A DNA stretch of 64,000 bases from Streptomyces sp. NRRL F-6492 (GTDB lineage: Bacteria; Actinomycetota; Actinomycetes; Streptomycetales; Streptomycetaceae), in the NCBI RefSeq assembly GCF_001280125.1, contig NZ_LGEG01000160.1, positions 17,947-81,946 of the forward strand. The letters run 5' to 3'. Shown here piece after piece: positions 8,756-17,684 of the stretch (the first letter of the stretch is position 1; each line of letters opens with the position of its first letter). Both the position numbers and the translations under genes were made by a program. Below the pieces are notes generated by a model, which was not told where the DNA came from, searched no databases, and saw only the letters and a program-made list of their open reading frames with translations.

Positions 8756-9540
8756 CTAGAGGATGTTCCAGGTGAGCTGCTTGTCTCGCATGCGGAGTCC
8801 TTCGACCCGTCGCTGGATCTCGCTCAGCGACTCGGGGGCATGTCGGACCTTCCGTGCGTTGGTGGTGATCATGCGCAGTTCGCGGATATCACGCAAGACC
8901 GGATAGCCCGCGCTTCTCCTGACGTCCCACCCGTAGGTGTCCGCGAACGCTTGGTAGTGGGCTTGGCCGTAGCCGAACCGTCTGCAGTGAACCTCAACGG
9001 TGACGAGGTCCCATTCCGGCTGCCCCTGGGCCACCGTGTCCCAGTCGCACAGCACTGCCGACCCACCAGTGGTGTGCAGCGCGTTCCGGTGCTGAGGGTC
9101 GCCCTGTATCAGTCCGGGTACGAGGGAGAACTGGACGTCCCCCAGTGCTTCTTCGAGTCGGTCCGCTTCCTCCTCCAAGAATCCGAGGGCTACGGCAGGA
9201 AGGCAGGTAATGGCCGTCAATGAGCGACGGATCGCGCGGATGTTGTCGTGCTCGGCAAGAGCGATCGGGGGCGGGGGCAGCGAGTGAAGCGTCTTGAGAG
9301 GCCCGGCCAGCTCCCCCGCCGCCACCGGATGCCCGGGCTGTGGCCAAGTAGGTCCAGAAGGTGACAGCGTGCCCGTCGACCCCGAGGACTGGAGGCCGGA
9401 CAAGGGCACCGACCTGTTCGGCCGGACGTGAGCCCAAACGTCCTGACCTGCCGGGCCGGGGACGGGACGATCGGCTTTGCGGGCACCCTGACCGGCGCCC
9501 TCGGCGCGGCTGACGACGACCTCGGAGGGATCCCCTCGGG
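8756..9540 (-). pseudogene. Broken aminoglycoside phosphotransferase-family (APH) gene
   Basis: The C-terminal two thirds are continuous from about 9355 to the TAG at 8756-8758, with GELAGPLKTLHSLPPPP, the catalytic-loop-like LIQGDPQHRNAL and the metal-binding VLCDWDTVAQGQPEWDL. The piece before it, GVDGHAVTFWTYLA, is in another frame, so a frameshift lies near 9340-9370. N-terminal sequence before that is hard to follow. The catalytic loop normally starts HGD; here the His is Gln, consistent with lost activity. It was probably a small-molecule kinase of the APH/choline kinase superfamily. Confidence 0.65.
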
Positions 9541-9550
9541 TCGTGGCCCT

Positions 9551-10837
9551 TCACGGGTTCGCGTCGAAGCGCACCCGGATCGTCAGGCCTCCGCCCTTCG
9601 CGTTCGCCGTTGCCGTCGCGGTCGCGCCGTGGGCGCGCGCGACGGAGTCGACGATCGACAGGCCCAGGCCCGCGCCCTCTCCCGCGGCGTGGGTGCGCTC
9701 GGTTAGGCGCCGGAAGGGTTCGAAGAGCAGGGGGACCGTGGTGTCCGGGACCACCGGGCCGGTGTTCGTCACCTCGATGCCGTCCGGCCCGGTGCGGACC
9801 TCCACCCGGCCGTCAGGGACGTTGTGGCGTACGGCGTTCGCGAGCAGGTTGTGGAGCAGCCGGTCCAGGAGCACCGCGTCTCCGGGGACCGTCAGCGGCC
9901 GGGCGTCGACTGCGACCGTCACCCCGCGCTCCGCGGCCTCGGCCGCCAGCGCGTTGGCCGCCCGGCGGGCCGCCTCGTGCAGTGCCACGGGTCGTCGCTC
10001 GGTCAGGCCCTGGTCGGAGGCGGCCAGGAGCAGCAGCCCTTCGATGATCTTCTCGCTCGTGTCGGCGACGTCGATCAGCTTCGCGCGGATCCGGGCGACC
10101 CGCTCCGGGTCCGGCTCCCCGGCCAGTCCGATTTCGGCGGCGGCCCGCTGCACAGCGACCGGGGTCCGCAGCTCGTGCGCGGCGTTCGCGGAGAACCGCT
10201 GCTGCGCCGACACCAGCCGTTCCATCCGGCCGAGCATGCCGTCGAAGGTGTCGGCGAGTCTTTTCAGCTCTCCCGGTGGAGCGTCCAGGGCGATCCTGCC
10301 CTAAGTACTTCGTCCGGAGGCCGTCCCCAGCAGGTTCTCGCCCGAGAGTCGACGGGCCGTCTCGGTGATCACAGCGACGGGCCGCAGCACCCGGCCCGCC
10401 ACCCACCAGGCGAGGATGACGGAGAGGACGGCGTACGCGGCGAGGACGAGCAGCGAGACCGTCAGCAGCCGCTCCAGGGCGGCGCTCTCGACTGCGTCGC
10501 TCACCCGGCTGGTGACCGTCATGCCGCGGTTCGCTCCGGGCGGCAGCGGGCCGGGGCTCGCGGGCTGGGCGTCCTGCCAGGTCGGCAGAGGGTACGGCGA
10601 GACGAACGGAGCGGGTGTGGAGGACGACAGCTCGTCCAGCCGCTTCGCAGGTACGGCGCCGTTGACCGCCACGCTGATCGTGGAGTACAGCCCCTCCTTG
10701 ACCAGGAGGTACACCATCCCCGTGAGCAGTCCGCCGGCCAGGAGCAGCAAGCCGCCGTACAGGGCCGTCAGCCTGACCCGCTCGCTGCCCAAGAGGCCTT
10801 TGAGGGTGTTCAGGCGCTCAAGGCCCCGGGCGTTCAC
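9551..10837 (-). pseudogene. Sensor histidine kinase interrupted by an in-frame TAG
   Basis: One frame of 428 codons encodes a complete kinase except for an internal TAG at 10301-10303. The N-terminal 178 residues have two membrane segments (ALYGGLLLLAGGLLTGMVYL; LLTVSLLVLAAYAVLSVILA) around an extracellular loop. After the stop the same frame continues with GRIALDAPPGELKRLADTFD, the H-box NAAHELRTP (His221), an N-box HNLLANAVRHN and the ATP lid GEGAGLGLSIV. The stop lies in about 27 extra bases at the HAMP/HisKA junction. The GTG start overlaps the regulator's TGA. The C-terminal part could start at an internal ATG, but it would lack the sensor. Confidence 0.82.
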
Positions 10838-11502
10838 GAGGTCCCCGAAGTGATTCGGTAGCCCGAGCCCGGCACCGTCTCGATCACCGGCGGCTCACCC
10901 AGTTTGGCGCGGAGTTTGCTCAGGGTTACCCGTACCGCGCTCGTGCGGTAGCTGGTGTGTTCCTCCCACACCTGCTCGATGAGGTCCTCGCCGCTGACGA
11001 CGGCTCCCTCGGCGCGCAGCAGGGTCTCCAGGACCGCGAACTCCTTGCGGGACAGCTGCAGGTGGCGACCGTCGCGGCTGGCCTGGCGGCGGGCCGTGTC
11101 GAGGACGATGCCGGCCCGTTCCAGGACGGGTGGCAGCGCAGGCCGGGCACGCCGGCCGAGGGCCAGGACACGGGCGAGTAGCTCGTCGTAGGCGAAGGGC
11201 TTGGCCAGGTAATCGTCGGCGCCCAGACCGAGGCCGTCGACCCGGTCGCGCACCGTTCCCGCCGCCGTGAGCATCAGGATCCGCGTGAGCAGCCGCTGCT
11301 CGACGACCTGGCGGCACACGTCGTCCCCGTGCACGCCGGGAAGGTCGCGGTCCAGGACGAGCACGTCGTACTCCCCGAACCGCATTTTCTGCAGTGCCTC
11401 CAGCCCGTCGCCGGCGACATCCACGGCGAGCGCGTCCCGGCGCAGCCCCTCGGCGATCATCTCGGCCAGGAACGCTTCGTCCTCCACCACCAGTACGCGC
11501 AT
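10834..11502 (-). CDS. OmpR/PhoB-family response regulator
   Basis: A 222-aa two-domain regulator. The receiver begins MRVLVVEDEA with phospho-acceptor Asp51 (VLVLDRDLPG) and Lys101 in YLAKPF. The C-terminal winged helix contains LSRKEFAVLETLLRAEGAVV and ends VPGSGYRI. The open frame extends upstream, but the ATG at 11502 starts the receiver exactly. It is the first gene of the operon with the kinase at 9551-10837. It is divergent from, and probably controls, the lipoprotein/ABC operon starting at 11590. With its kinase broken, it may be orphaned or cross-phosphorylated. Confidence 0.92.
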   Translation of the reverse strand: MRVLVVEDEAFLAEMIAEGLRRDALAVDVAGDGLEALQKMRFGEYDVLVLDRDLPGVHGDDVCRQVVEQRLLTRILMLTAAGTVRDRVDGLGLGADDYLAKPFAYDELLARVLALGRRARPALPPVLERAGIVLDTARRQASRDGRHLQLSRKEFAVLETLLRAEGAVVSGEDLIEQVWEEHTSYRTSAVRVTLSKLRAKLGEPPVIETVPGSGYRITSGTS

Positions 11503-11589
11503 GAGCCCTGTGTACCCGACGGGGGCTTTCGTCGGTGTTAACCCATCCGCTGAGGGAAACGAAACATCCCTGCGCGGCACGCTGCGCCC

Positions 11590-12099
11590 ATGACGATGCG
11601 AACGACTCGACGGAACATCGCGCTGGCCGCCGCGACCGGTCTGGCCGCCCTCTGCCTGCTCACGACCGCCTGCACCGCCGACGGCGGCAAGACCGGCACC
11701 GGGAGCGAAACGGTCAGCGACGAGGGCAAGAAGGCCGACCAGGCGCTGGAACACCGCAAGTGCCTGCGCGAGCAGGGGCTGGACGTGCCCGAGCCCGAGC
11801 CCGGCGAGGAGGGCGTGGGCCTGACCATCGGCGGTGACGGCATGTCCAAGGAGAAGATGGAGAAGGCGTTCAAGGCCTGCCGTGACAAGGGCGGAGCCGG
11901 CATGGGCAAGGAGCTGACCCAGGCCGACAAGGACAAGATGATCAAGTACGCCCAGTGCATGCGGAAGAACGGCGTCGACATGCCCGACCCGAAGTTCGAG
12001 GGCGGCGGCGCGGTGTCGGCGGCGCGGCCGGCGACCCAGGGCGCGGAGAAGGAGAAGTTCGACGAGGCCAACAAGGCCTGCGAGAGCGTGTCGCGATGA
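11590..12099 (+). CDS. Predicted lipoprotein, first gene of the ABC efflux operon
   Basis: A 169-aa exported protein. A twin-positive N terminus and hydrophobic stretch lead to the lipobox LLTTAC, so Cys28 is the probable lipidated residue. The mature part is charged and has two similar Cys-containing stretches (HRKCLREQGLDVP and YAQCMRKNGVDMPDP), suggesting an internal duplication of a CLREQG/CMRKNG motif. The stop overlaps the next gene's ATG (ATGA), giving coupling to the adaptor. A role with the transporter at the membrane surface is inferred from position. Confidence 0.8.
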   Translation: MTMRTTRRNIALAAATGLAALCLLTTACTADGGKTGTGSETVSDEGKKADQALEHRKCLREQGLDVPEPEPGEEGVGLTIGGDGMSKEKMEKAFKACRDKGGAGMGKELTQADKDKMIKYAQCMRKNGVDMPDPKFEGGGAVSAARPATQGAEKEKFDEANKACESVSR

Positions 12100-13154
12100 G
12101 CCGGCGCAAGCTCGTGGTCGCCCTGGCGGCGATCGTGGCCGTCGCCGGGGCGGGTGCGGCCGCCACCGCTCTGACCGCGCGCGGGCCGCGGCCCGTCGTG
12201 GCGGACCCGGGGCTGCCGCCCGCGACGACCGCGATCACCCGGGGCGACCTCAGCGACAGTTCCCGGCAGGACGGGACCCTCGGACACCTCGGTGAGCGGA
12301 AGATCAACGGGGGCGCGGCCGGGACCCTCAACTGGATCGCCCCGACCGGCTCCGTCGTCGAGCGGAACGAGCGTCTCTACGAGGTCGACGGCAGGCCCGT
12401 CCGCCTGATGTACGGCGCCGAGCCCATGTACCGGACGCTCAAGACGGGTGACGAGGGAAAGGACGTACGGCAGGTTGAGGAGAACCTGGCCGCGCTCGGG
12501 TACACCGGCTTCACCGTCGACGACGAGTACTCGGAGAAGACCGCCGCCGCCGTCAAGCGGTGGCAGAAGTCGCACGACCTCAAACAGACCGGCACACTCG
12601 GGCCCGACACGATCGCCTTCGCGGGGAGCGCGGTGCGCGTCGAGGAAGCAAGCGCCGCGACCGGCGACCAGACGGGCCCCGGCCGGCCGGTGCTCACCGT
12701 GACGGGTTCCGAGCGCGTCGTACGGTTCAAGCTCGCGGTCGCGGACGCGGCACGGGCGAAGACGGGCACGCGGGTCTCCGTGGAACTCCCGGACGGCACG
12801 CGAGCGCCGGGCAAGGTGTCGTCGGCGGGCAGAACCGCATCGGCGGGCGACGATCCGCAGGACCGCACCCCGAAGATCGACATCACCGTCTCCTTCGACG
12901 ACCCGGAGAAGATCAAGGGCGTCGACCGGTCACCGGTCGCCGTCGACCTCACCGGCGAGACGCGCAAGGATGTCCTCTCCGTACCCGTCAACGCGCTGCT
13001 CGCCCTGCCGGGTGGCGGCTTCGGCATCCAGGTCGTGGAAAACGACCGGGCCAGGGACGTGGAGGTCGAACTCGGGATGTTCGCGCAGGGACGCGTCGAG
13101 ATCAGCGGCGACGGACTGCGCGAGGGCATGAAGGTCGGGGTGCCGTCCGCATGA
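12096..13154 (+). CDS. Efflux adaptor-like protein with peptidoglycan-binding domain
   Basis: A 352-aa protein anchored by an N-terminal membrane segment (LVVALAAIVAVAGAGAAATA). A PG_binding_1-type repeat follows at about residues 110-165 (DVRQVEENLAALGYTGFTVD, then TAAAVKRWQKSHDL). The C-terminal half resembles the barrel/hairpin part of HlyD/MacA adaptors (DVLSVPVNALLALPGGGFGI). The combination is common in actinobacterial MacB-type systems. ATG/TGA overlaps on both sides show tight coupling. It probably links the ABC transporter to the cell wall. Confidence 0.82.
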   Translation: MSRRKLVVALAAIVAVAGAGAAATALTARGPRPVVADPGLPPATTAITRGDLSDSSRQDGTLGHLGERKINGGAAGTLNWIAPTGSVVERNERLYEVDGRPVRLMYGAEPMYRTLKTGDEGKDVRQVEENLAALGYTGFTVDDEYSEKTAAAVKRWQKSHDLKQTGTLGPDTIAFAGSAVRVEEASAATGDQTGPGRPVLTVTGSERVVRFKLAVADAARAKTGTRVSVELPDGTRAPGKVSSAGRTASAGDDPQDRTPKIDITVSFDDPEKIKGVDRSPVAVDLTGETRKDVLSVPVNALLALPGGGFGIQVVENDRARDVEVELGMFAQGRVEISGDGLREGMKVGVPSA

Positions 13155-13885
13155 CCACGACGACCACCGCGCCCCCGGCCGCCGTGACGGCCCCGCCGCC
13201 CGCGGTCGTACGACTCCGCGGGGTCACCAAGGAGTACGCGGGCGGGGTACGCGCCCTCGACGGGATCGACCTGAACGTCGGCGAAGGAGAACTGCTCGGG
13301 ATCGTGGGCCCGTCCGGCTCCGGAAAGTCCACCCTGCTGCACATCGTCGGCACTCTGGACCGGCCCACCGCCGGGACGGTCGAGATCGCCGGCCACGACG
13401 TGGCCACGCTGGCGGACCGCAGGCTGTCGGCGCTGCGTGCCCGGCACATCGGCTTCGTCTTCCAGGCCTTCCACCTGGTGCCCGGGGTCGGTGCGCTGGA
13501 GAATGTCGCCGAAGGGCTGCTGTACTCCGGGCTGCCCCGGGCCCGGCGGCGAGAGATGGCTGCCGACGCGCTCGTCCGGGTCGGGCTCGCCGACCGGATG
13601 AAGCACCGGCCGCACGAGCTGTCCGGCGGGCAGAAGCAGCGCGTCGCCATCGCCCGGGCAGTGGTCGGCGAACCCGATCTGCTGCTCGCCGACGAGCCGA
13701 CCGGCGCGCTGGACTCGACGTCCGGCGAAGCGGTGATGGACCTGCTGCACGACCTCAACGCACAGGGTACGACGATCGCGGTCATCACCCACGACACGGA
13801 GATCGCGGAGCGGCTGCCCCGCCAGGTCCGTATCCGTGACGGCCGGATCGCGGCGGACACCGCGCTCGGAAAGGTCGCCACCTGA
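13151..13885 (+). CDS. ABC transporter ATP-binding protein (MacB/LolD type)
   Basis: A 244-aa ATPase with Walker A GPSGSGKST (residues 53-61), Q-loop VFQAFHLVPG, signature LSGGQKQRVAIARA, Walker B LLLADEPTGALD and switch His in VITHDTEI. It groups with the LolD/MacB class that pairs with FtsX-like permeases and drives mechanotransmission or efflux of peptides, lipids or antibiotics. The start overlaps the adaptor stop, and its stop (TGATG) overlaps the permease start. Confidence 0.93.
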   Translation: MTTTTTAPPAAVTAPPPAVVRLRGVTKEYAGGVRALDGIDLNVGEGELLGIVGPSGSGKSTLLHIVGTLDRPTAGTVEIAGHDVATLADRRLSALRARHIGFVFQAFHLVPGVGALENVAEGLLYSGLPRARRREMAADALVRVGLADRMKHRPHELSGGQKQRVAIARAVVGEPDLLLADEPTGALDSTSGEAVMDLLHDLNAQGTTIAVITHDTEIAERLPRQVRIRDGRIAADTALGKVAT

Positions 13886-15105
13886 TGGCCCGCGCGAACA
13901 GGGCGGTGCGAAGGGGCAGAACGCTGCGAGCGGCCCGGCTCGGGCCGCGGGACGTCCTGCACGTCGGCTCGGCAGGGCTGCGCAGTCGTCCCGTACGGGT
14001 GGTGCTGTCGGCGCTGGGGATCGCGATCGGCATCGCCACGATGATCGCGGTGGTGGGCATCTCGGCGTCGAGTCGGGCGCAGTTGACGCGGCAGCTCGAC
14101 GCGCTCGGCACGAACATGCTGGTCGCGAAGGCGGGCGAGTCGATGTTCAGCGGCAAGGAGGTGAAGCTGCCGAAGGACGCGGTGGGCATGGTCGGCCGGA
14201 TCGACGGCGTCGAGGACGTCGGCGCGACCGGGGACCTGGGGCACTCCGTGCGACGCTCGGAGAAGATCCCCGAGGGCGGGACCGGGGGCATCGCGGTCAA
14301 GGCCGCCACGGAGGGAATGCTCGACGTGCTGCGCGGCGGCATGGCCACGGGCACCTGGCTGAACGCCGCCAACGGCCGCTATCCGTCCGTCGTCCTCGGC
14401 CATGTGGCGGCGGAGCGGCTCGGCATCACCGAGCCGGGCCGGCAGGTCTGGATCGGCGACCGGTACTTCACCGTCGTCGGCATCCTCGACCCGTTGCCGC
14501 TGGCGCCGGAGATCGAGCGCTCGGCCCTGGTGGGCTGGGAGGGCGCGCAGCGGCTGCTCGGCTTCGACGGGCATCCGACGGCGGTCTACGAGCGGTCCAC
14601 GGACGCGTCCGTACGCACCGTGCAGAAGCTACTCGCCTCGACGATCGACCCGCGCAACCCGCACAACGTGGCGGTCGGGGACCCCTCATCCGCCCTCCAG
14701 GCGAAGGCGGTGACCGAGGGGGCCTTCTCCTCCCTGCTGCTGGGGCTCGGCGGGATCGCACTCCTGGTGGGTGGGGTCGGTGTCGCCAACACCATGATCA
14801 TATCGGTCCTGGAGCGCCGGCACGAGATCGGCCTCCGCCGCTCCCTCGGCGCGACCCGGGGCCAGATCAGGATCCAGTTCGTGGTCGAGTCCCTGATGCT
14901 CTCCGGTCTCGGCGGACTGGCGGGCGTGGCCTTGGGCGGGGTGGCGACGGCCGCGTACGCGTACGCCGCCGGGCTGCCCTGGGTGGTCCCGCCGTGGGCG
15001 GTGGGCGGCGGTTTCGCCGCGACGCCGGTGATCGGTACGGTGGCCGGTCTCTATCCGGCGGTCCGGGCATCTCGGCTGTCCCCGACGCTGGCGCTCCAGG
15101 CGTAG
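13885..15105 (+). CDS. ABC transporter permease (MacB/FtsX family)
   Basis: A 406-aa permease. One N-terminal membrane helix is followed by SSRAQLTRQLDALGTNMLVA, the MacB_PCD-type extracellular domain (about residues 60-290), and a cluster of three helices at the C terminus with the FtsX signature ISVLERRHEIGLRRSLGATR. It completes the four-gene operon 11590-15105. Together these genes encode an efflux or membrane-stress module; the substrate cannot be read from sequence. Confidence 0.92.
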   Translation: MARANRAVRRGRTLRAARLGPRDVLHVGSAGLRSRPVRVVLSALGIAIGIATMIAVVGISASSRAQLTRQLDALGTNMLVAKAGESMFSGKEVKLPKDAVGMVGRIDGVEDVGATGDLGHSVRRSEKIPEGGTGGIAVKAATEGMLDVLRGGMATGTWLNAANGRYPSVVLGHVAAERLGITEPGRQVWIGDRYFTVVGILDPLPLAPEIERSALVGWEGAQRLLGFDGHPTAVYERSTDASVRTVQKLLASTIDPRNPHNVAVGDPSSALQAKAVTEGAFSSLLLGLGGIALLVGGVGVANTMIISVLERRHEIGLRRSLGATRGQIRIQFVVESLMLSGLGGLAGVALGGVATAAYAYAAGLPWVVPPWAVGGGFAATPVIGTVAGLYPAVRASRLSPTLALQA

Positions 15106-15242
15106 CGGAGAAAAGCCCCGGGGGTGGTGGCGATCCTTTGCCGCGGTCTCCGGGGCCTCTTCGGCCGTGCTCCGACCACCTTCCGGCTGCCTGGCGAAGC
15201 AGCCGGTGATGCCGACCAGAACCTGCCCGTCCGATCACGTGG

Positions 15243-16034
15243 TCACCAGTGGTCCGGATCTGCGAGCCCTTCTGTGGTCAACTGGACCGCCGTCCAACTG
15301 CGCGCCCTGGCCGACGAGGTGCCGGTGGGCCTGGGTACCGCCTGCCCGCCCGCCACTCCGACACCCTCCTCCTGTAGGGACCGGTCATGGGATCCGACCG
15401 CTGGAGGACGGGCTGAAACGCGAGGCGCTTCAGCCGGGGCAGAGCCTTCCGTACCATCGAGGATGGTGAGTTCTCGGGCAGTGGCCTGGCGTTTCCACTC
15501 GGGGGCGGTGGTGGCGTAGGTGGTGACGTCGTGCCAGCAGCCCTGGGTGCGGAAGAGCTGGTGAAGGGTGGCCTCGGGGCGGAGTCCGGCGGCGTGCATG
15601 ATCGGGGCCATGTGGTGGTGGTCGCTGCGGTGGCCGGCCCAGACGCGGTGCAGGCCCAGGTGCCCGAAGCCGTAGGCCATCAGCAGGCGTCCTGCCTCGT
15701 GCCCGTGGCCGCTCACCGGGGCGCCCGGCAGCAGGACCAGGCTGGTGAGCATCGCGTTGCTGCCGTACTCCTCGATGAGCAGCCCCATGGTGCCGACGAA
15801 GGTGTCGTTGTCCGGGGCGCACACGGCGAGGGTGTACTTGCGACGGGGGTGGGTGTGCGGTTGGGCCAGGGCCCGGGCGAAGGCGTCATGGGCCTGGGCG
15901 GTGTCCATGCGGTCGATGCCGAGGTAGCGGGTGAGCACACGGTGAGTGAGGATTCGTGTGAAGGGTTGGTAGTCGTCGGCGCGCAGCTCCCGCAGCCGCA
16001 GGTGCTTGCCGCACAGTTCGGGGACCCGGTTCAT
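15243..16034 (-). CDS. GNAT-family N-acetyltransferase coupled to the ThiF-like gene
   Basis: A 263-aa protein. Residues about 8-170 resemble GNAT acetyltransferases of the RimJ/RimL type (LRLRELRADDYQPFTRILTH; acetyl-CoA loop region GHGHEAGRLLMAYGFGHLGL). The last 70 residues (after ELTILDGTEG) are low-complexity and lack the family's usual ending, so the original stop may be lost. Its ATG overlaps the stop of the upstream ThiF-like gene (ATGA), strongly suggesting a joint function. The substrate is unknown. Confidence 0.75.
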   Translation of the reverse strand: MNRVPELCGKHLRLRELRADDYQPFTRILTHRVLTRYLGIDRMDTAQAHDAFARALAQPHTHPRRKYTLAVCAPDNDTFVGTMGLLIEEYGSNAMLTSLVLLPGAPVSGHGHEAGRLLMAYGFGHLGLHRVWAGHRSDHHHMAPIMHAAGLRPEATLHQLFRTQGCWHDVTTYATTAPEWKRQATARELTILDGTEGSAPAEAPRVSARPPAVGSHDRSLQEEGVGVAGGQAVPRPTGTSSARARSWTAVQLTTEGLADPDHW

Positions 16035-17203
16035 CGGACGGCTCCCCAGGGTGCTGGCAGGTTCGCGCCGGCGGCCACGAGCGTGTGGAGGTCGATGGAG
16101 TGCCGGCCTGACGGAAGGGGTTCGCCGAGCAGGATGCGGCGGGCGGTGTCGGTGATCAGGGCGGCCCCGAGCATCACCCCGCTGGCGAGCTGGGGCCAGC
16201 TGGAGAGGGAATGTCCCACCCGGGTGAGGGCGTCGGTCATGGCAGGGCTCAGACGCTCCTGGTCGACGATGGTGAGCAGGAAGCGGATGGCCTCTTCTGG
16301 TTCGAGGCTGCGTACGTCGTCGGCGCGGACGTCGCCGGTGCGGCCGTGGAAGAGCGGACGGTCCGGTTCGAGGTCGAAGCGCTCGATGTCGAGCAGTCCC
16401 CGGTCGTTGGTGTCCATCAGGACGGGGATGTGCCGGTCGCGGGCGTGCTCGCGGGCGGCGACCTTGACCCATGGGGTGTCGCACTCCTCGACCAGCAGGT
16501 CCAGGCCGTCACCGTCGGCGGAACCGCTGAAGAAGTCCCCGATGGTGCCCTCGGTGATACCGCCCCGGAAGACCTCGATGTCCAGGTAGGGGTCGAGCTC
16601 GTACATGCGGCGCGCGCACAGCACGCTCTTCTCCACCCCGATCTCGTGGACACCGGCCCGCAACCGGTTCAGGTTCGACAGGCCGAGCTGGTCGAAGTCC
16701 GCCAGCCGGAAGGCCCCGCCGACCCCCTCCATGGCGCAGGCCAGCGCCGCGCTGCTGCCTACCGACAGCCCGATGACGCCAACCCGGCGCCGCAGCAGGA
16801 TCTGCTGCTGCTCACGGGTGATCTTGTCGCGGTTGCGATCGGTACGCACCAGCCGGAACTCGGCCTCCGGCAGCACGTGCACCAGGCGCCCGGACCACGG
16901 GTACCAGACCCACCTGCCGTAGGCGTCGGGCCGGCCGTCCACGGCCTCGGCGATCGCGCGGGAGCGAGGGCGGGAACCGAAGGGATCATGGGGGGCCCGG
17001 CAGCGCAGAAGTTCCTCGATCTGCTCCTCGATACGGTCGTGGACCTCACGCACGGCGGACGATTCCCGCAGCCCGGCCAGGACAGCGGTATCGGCAGACG
17101 TCGCCGGGTCCAGCACCAGGGGACGAAACGATTCGCTCGCCTCACGAACGGGGGGCAGCACGAAGTGGTCCGGCTCCTGGCCGGACTCCATCAACTGAGT
17201 CAC
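16031..17203 (-). CDS. ThiF/MoeB/E1-like adenylyltransferase (Rv1355c-type)
   Basis: A roughly 390-aa protein of the E1-like superfamily. The nucleotide-binding core reads VGVIGLSVGSSAALACAM with an acidic strand ADFDQLGLSNLNRLRAGV, and a later ECDTPWVKVAAREHARDRHI. These enzymes adenylate a C-terminal carboxylate on small proteins or peptides. No CxxC zinc motifs are evident. The long N terminus (FVLPPVREASESFRPLVLDP) recalls the Rv1355c-type family, which in other species also carries a nitroreductase domain; that domain is absent here. The start is uncertain: TTG 17209, GTG 17203 or ATG 17191. Its only partner is the coupled GNAT gene. Confidence 0.75.
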   Translation of the reverse strand: MTQLMESGQEPDHFVLPPVREASESFRPLVLDPATSADTAVLAGLRESSAVREVHDRIEEQIEELLRCRAPHDPFGSRPRSRAIAEAVDGRPDAYGRWVWYPWSGRLVHVLPEAEFRLVRTDRNRDKITREQQQILLRRRVGVIGLSVGSSAALACAMEGVGGAFRLADFDQLGLSNLNRLRAGVHEIGVEKSVLCARRMYELDPYLDIEVFRGGITEGTIGDFFSGSADGDGLDLLVEECDTPWVKVAAREHARDRHIPVLMDTNDRGLLDIERFDLEPDRPLFHGRTGDVRADDVRSLEPEEAIRFLLTIVDQERLSPAMTDALTRVGHSLSSWPQLASGVMLGAALITDTARRILLGEPLPSGRHSIDLHTLVAAGANLPAPWGAVR

Positions 17204-17684
17204 GACCAAGAAGCTAACAACCCGACGATCTTGGAAAGCCGCACCTCACCCGCAGGGGCGCACTCGAATTAATCTTCTACGTGAACGCGCCCCTCGCGCC
17301 CCTGCGCGCTCCCCAAACAGCCTATGCGGCATACCGGCCGGCACACCTGCATGCGACTCGTTGACGCCGGCACCGGTGCCTGCAATGCCGCCTGTAAGCA
17401 GGATGAGACCGTTCACTACAGCTCGCTGAGCACTGACGCCAACCGCACGTACGGTCCGCGACGGTTCAGGCGCCCGGTGTCACCGTCCTTGGACTGCTGT
17501 GCCATCCTCTTTGCACGCCGACCCTGCTGGACGCTGGACCAGCGCACGGCCGGTGGGCCTCATGGAAGAACACCCTCACGGCTCAAAGATCCATCGGTCG
17601 GGGTCTTCTCTCATCCACCTCGCCCACGAGCCGCCCCTACGGCGACGGCCGATGGCGAACGCACCACTGGCAAGGAGCATCGCC
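17204..17684. other. Intergenic region upstream of the ThiF-like gene
   Basis: About 480 bp without convincing coding potential. It has a locally A+T-rich patch near 17260-17280, probably the promoter of the minus-strand ThiF/GNAT pair. No clear operator or tRNA is seen. Confidence 0.4.

Noticed and set aside
15275..15400. Plus-strand segment reading VVNWTAVQLRALADEVPVGL, possible transposase or HTH remnant
   Set aside because: Short, without a start or a clear family match, and antisense to the low-complexity tail of the GNAT gene; left unassigned.
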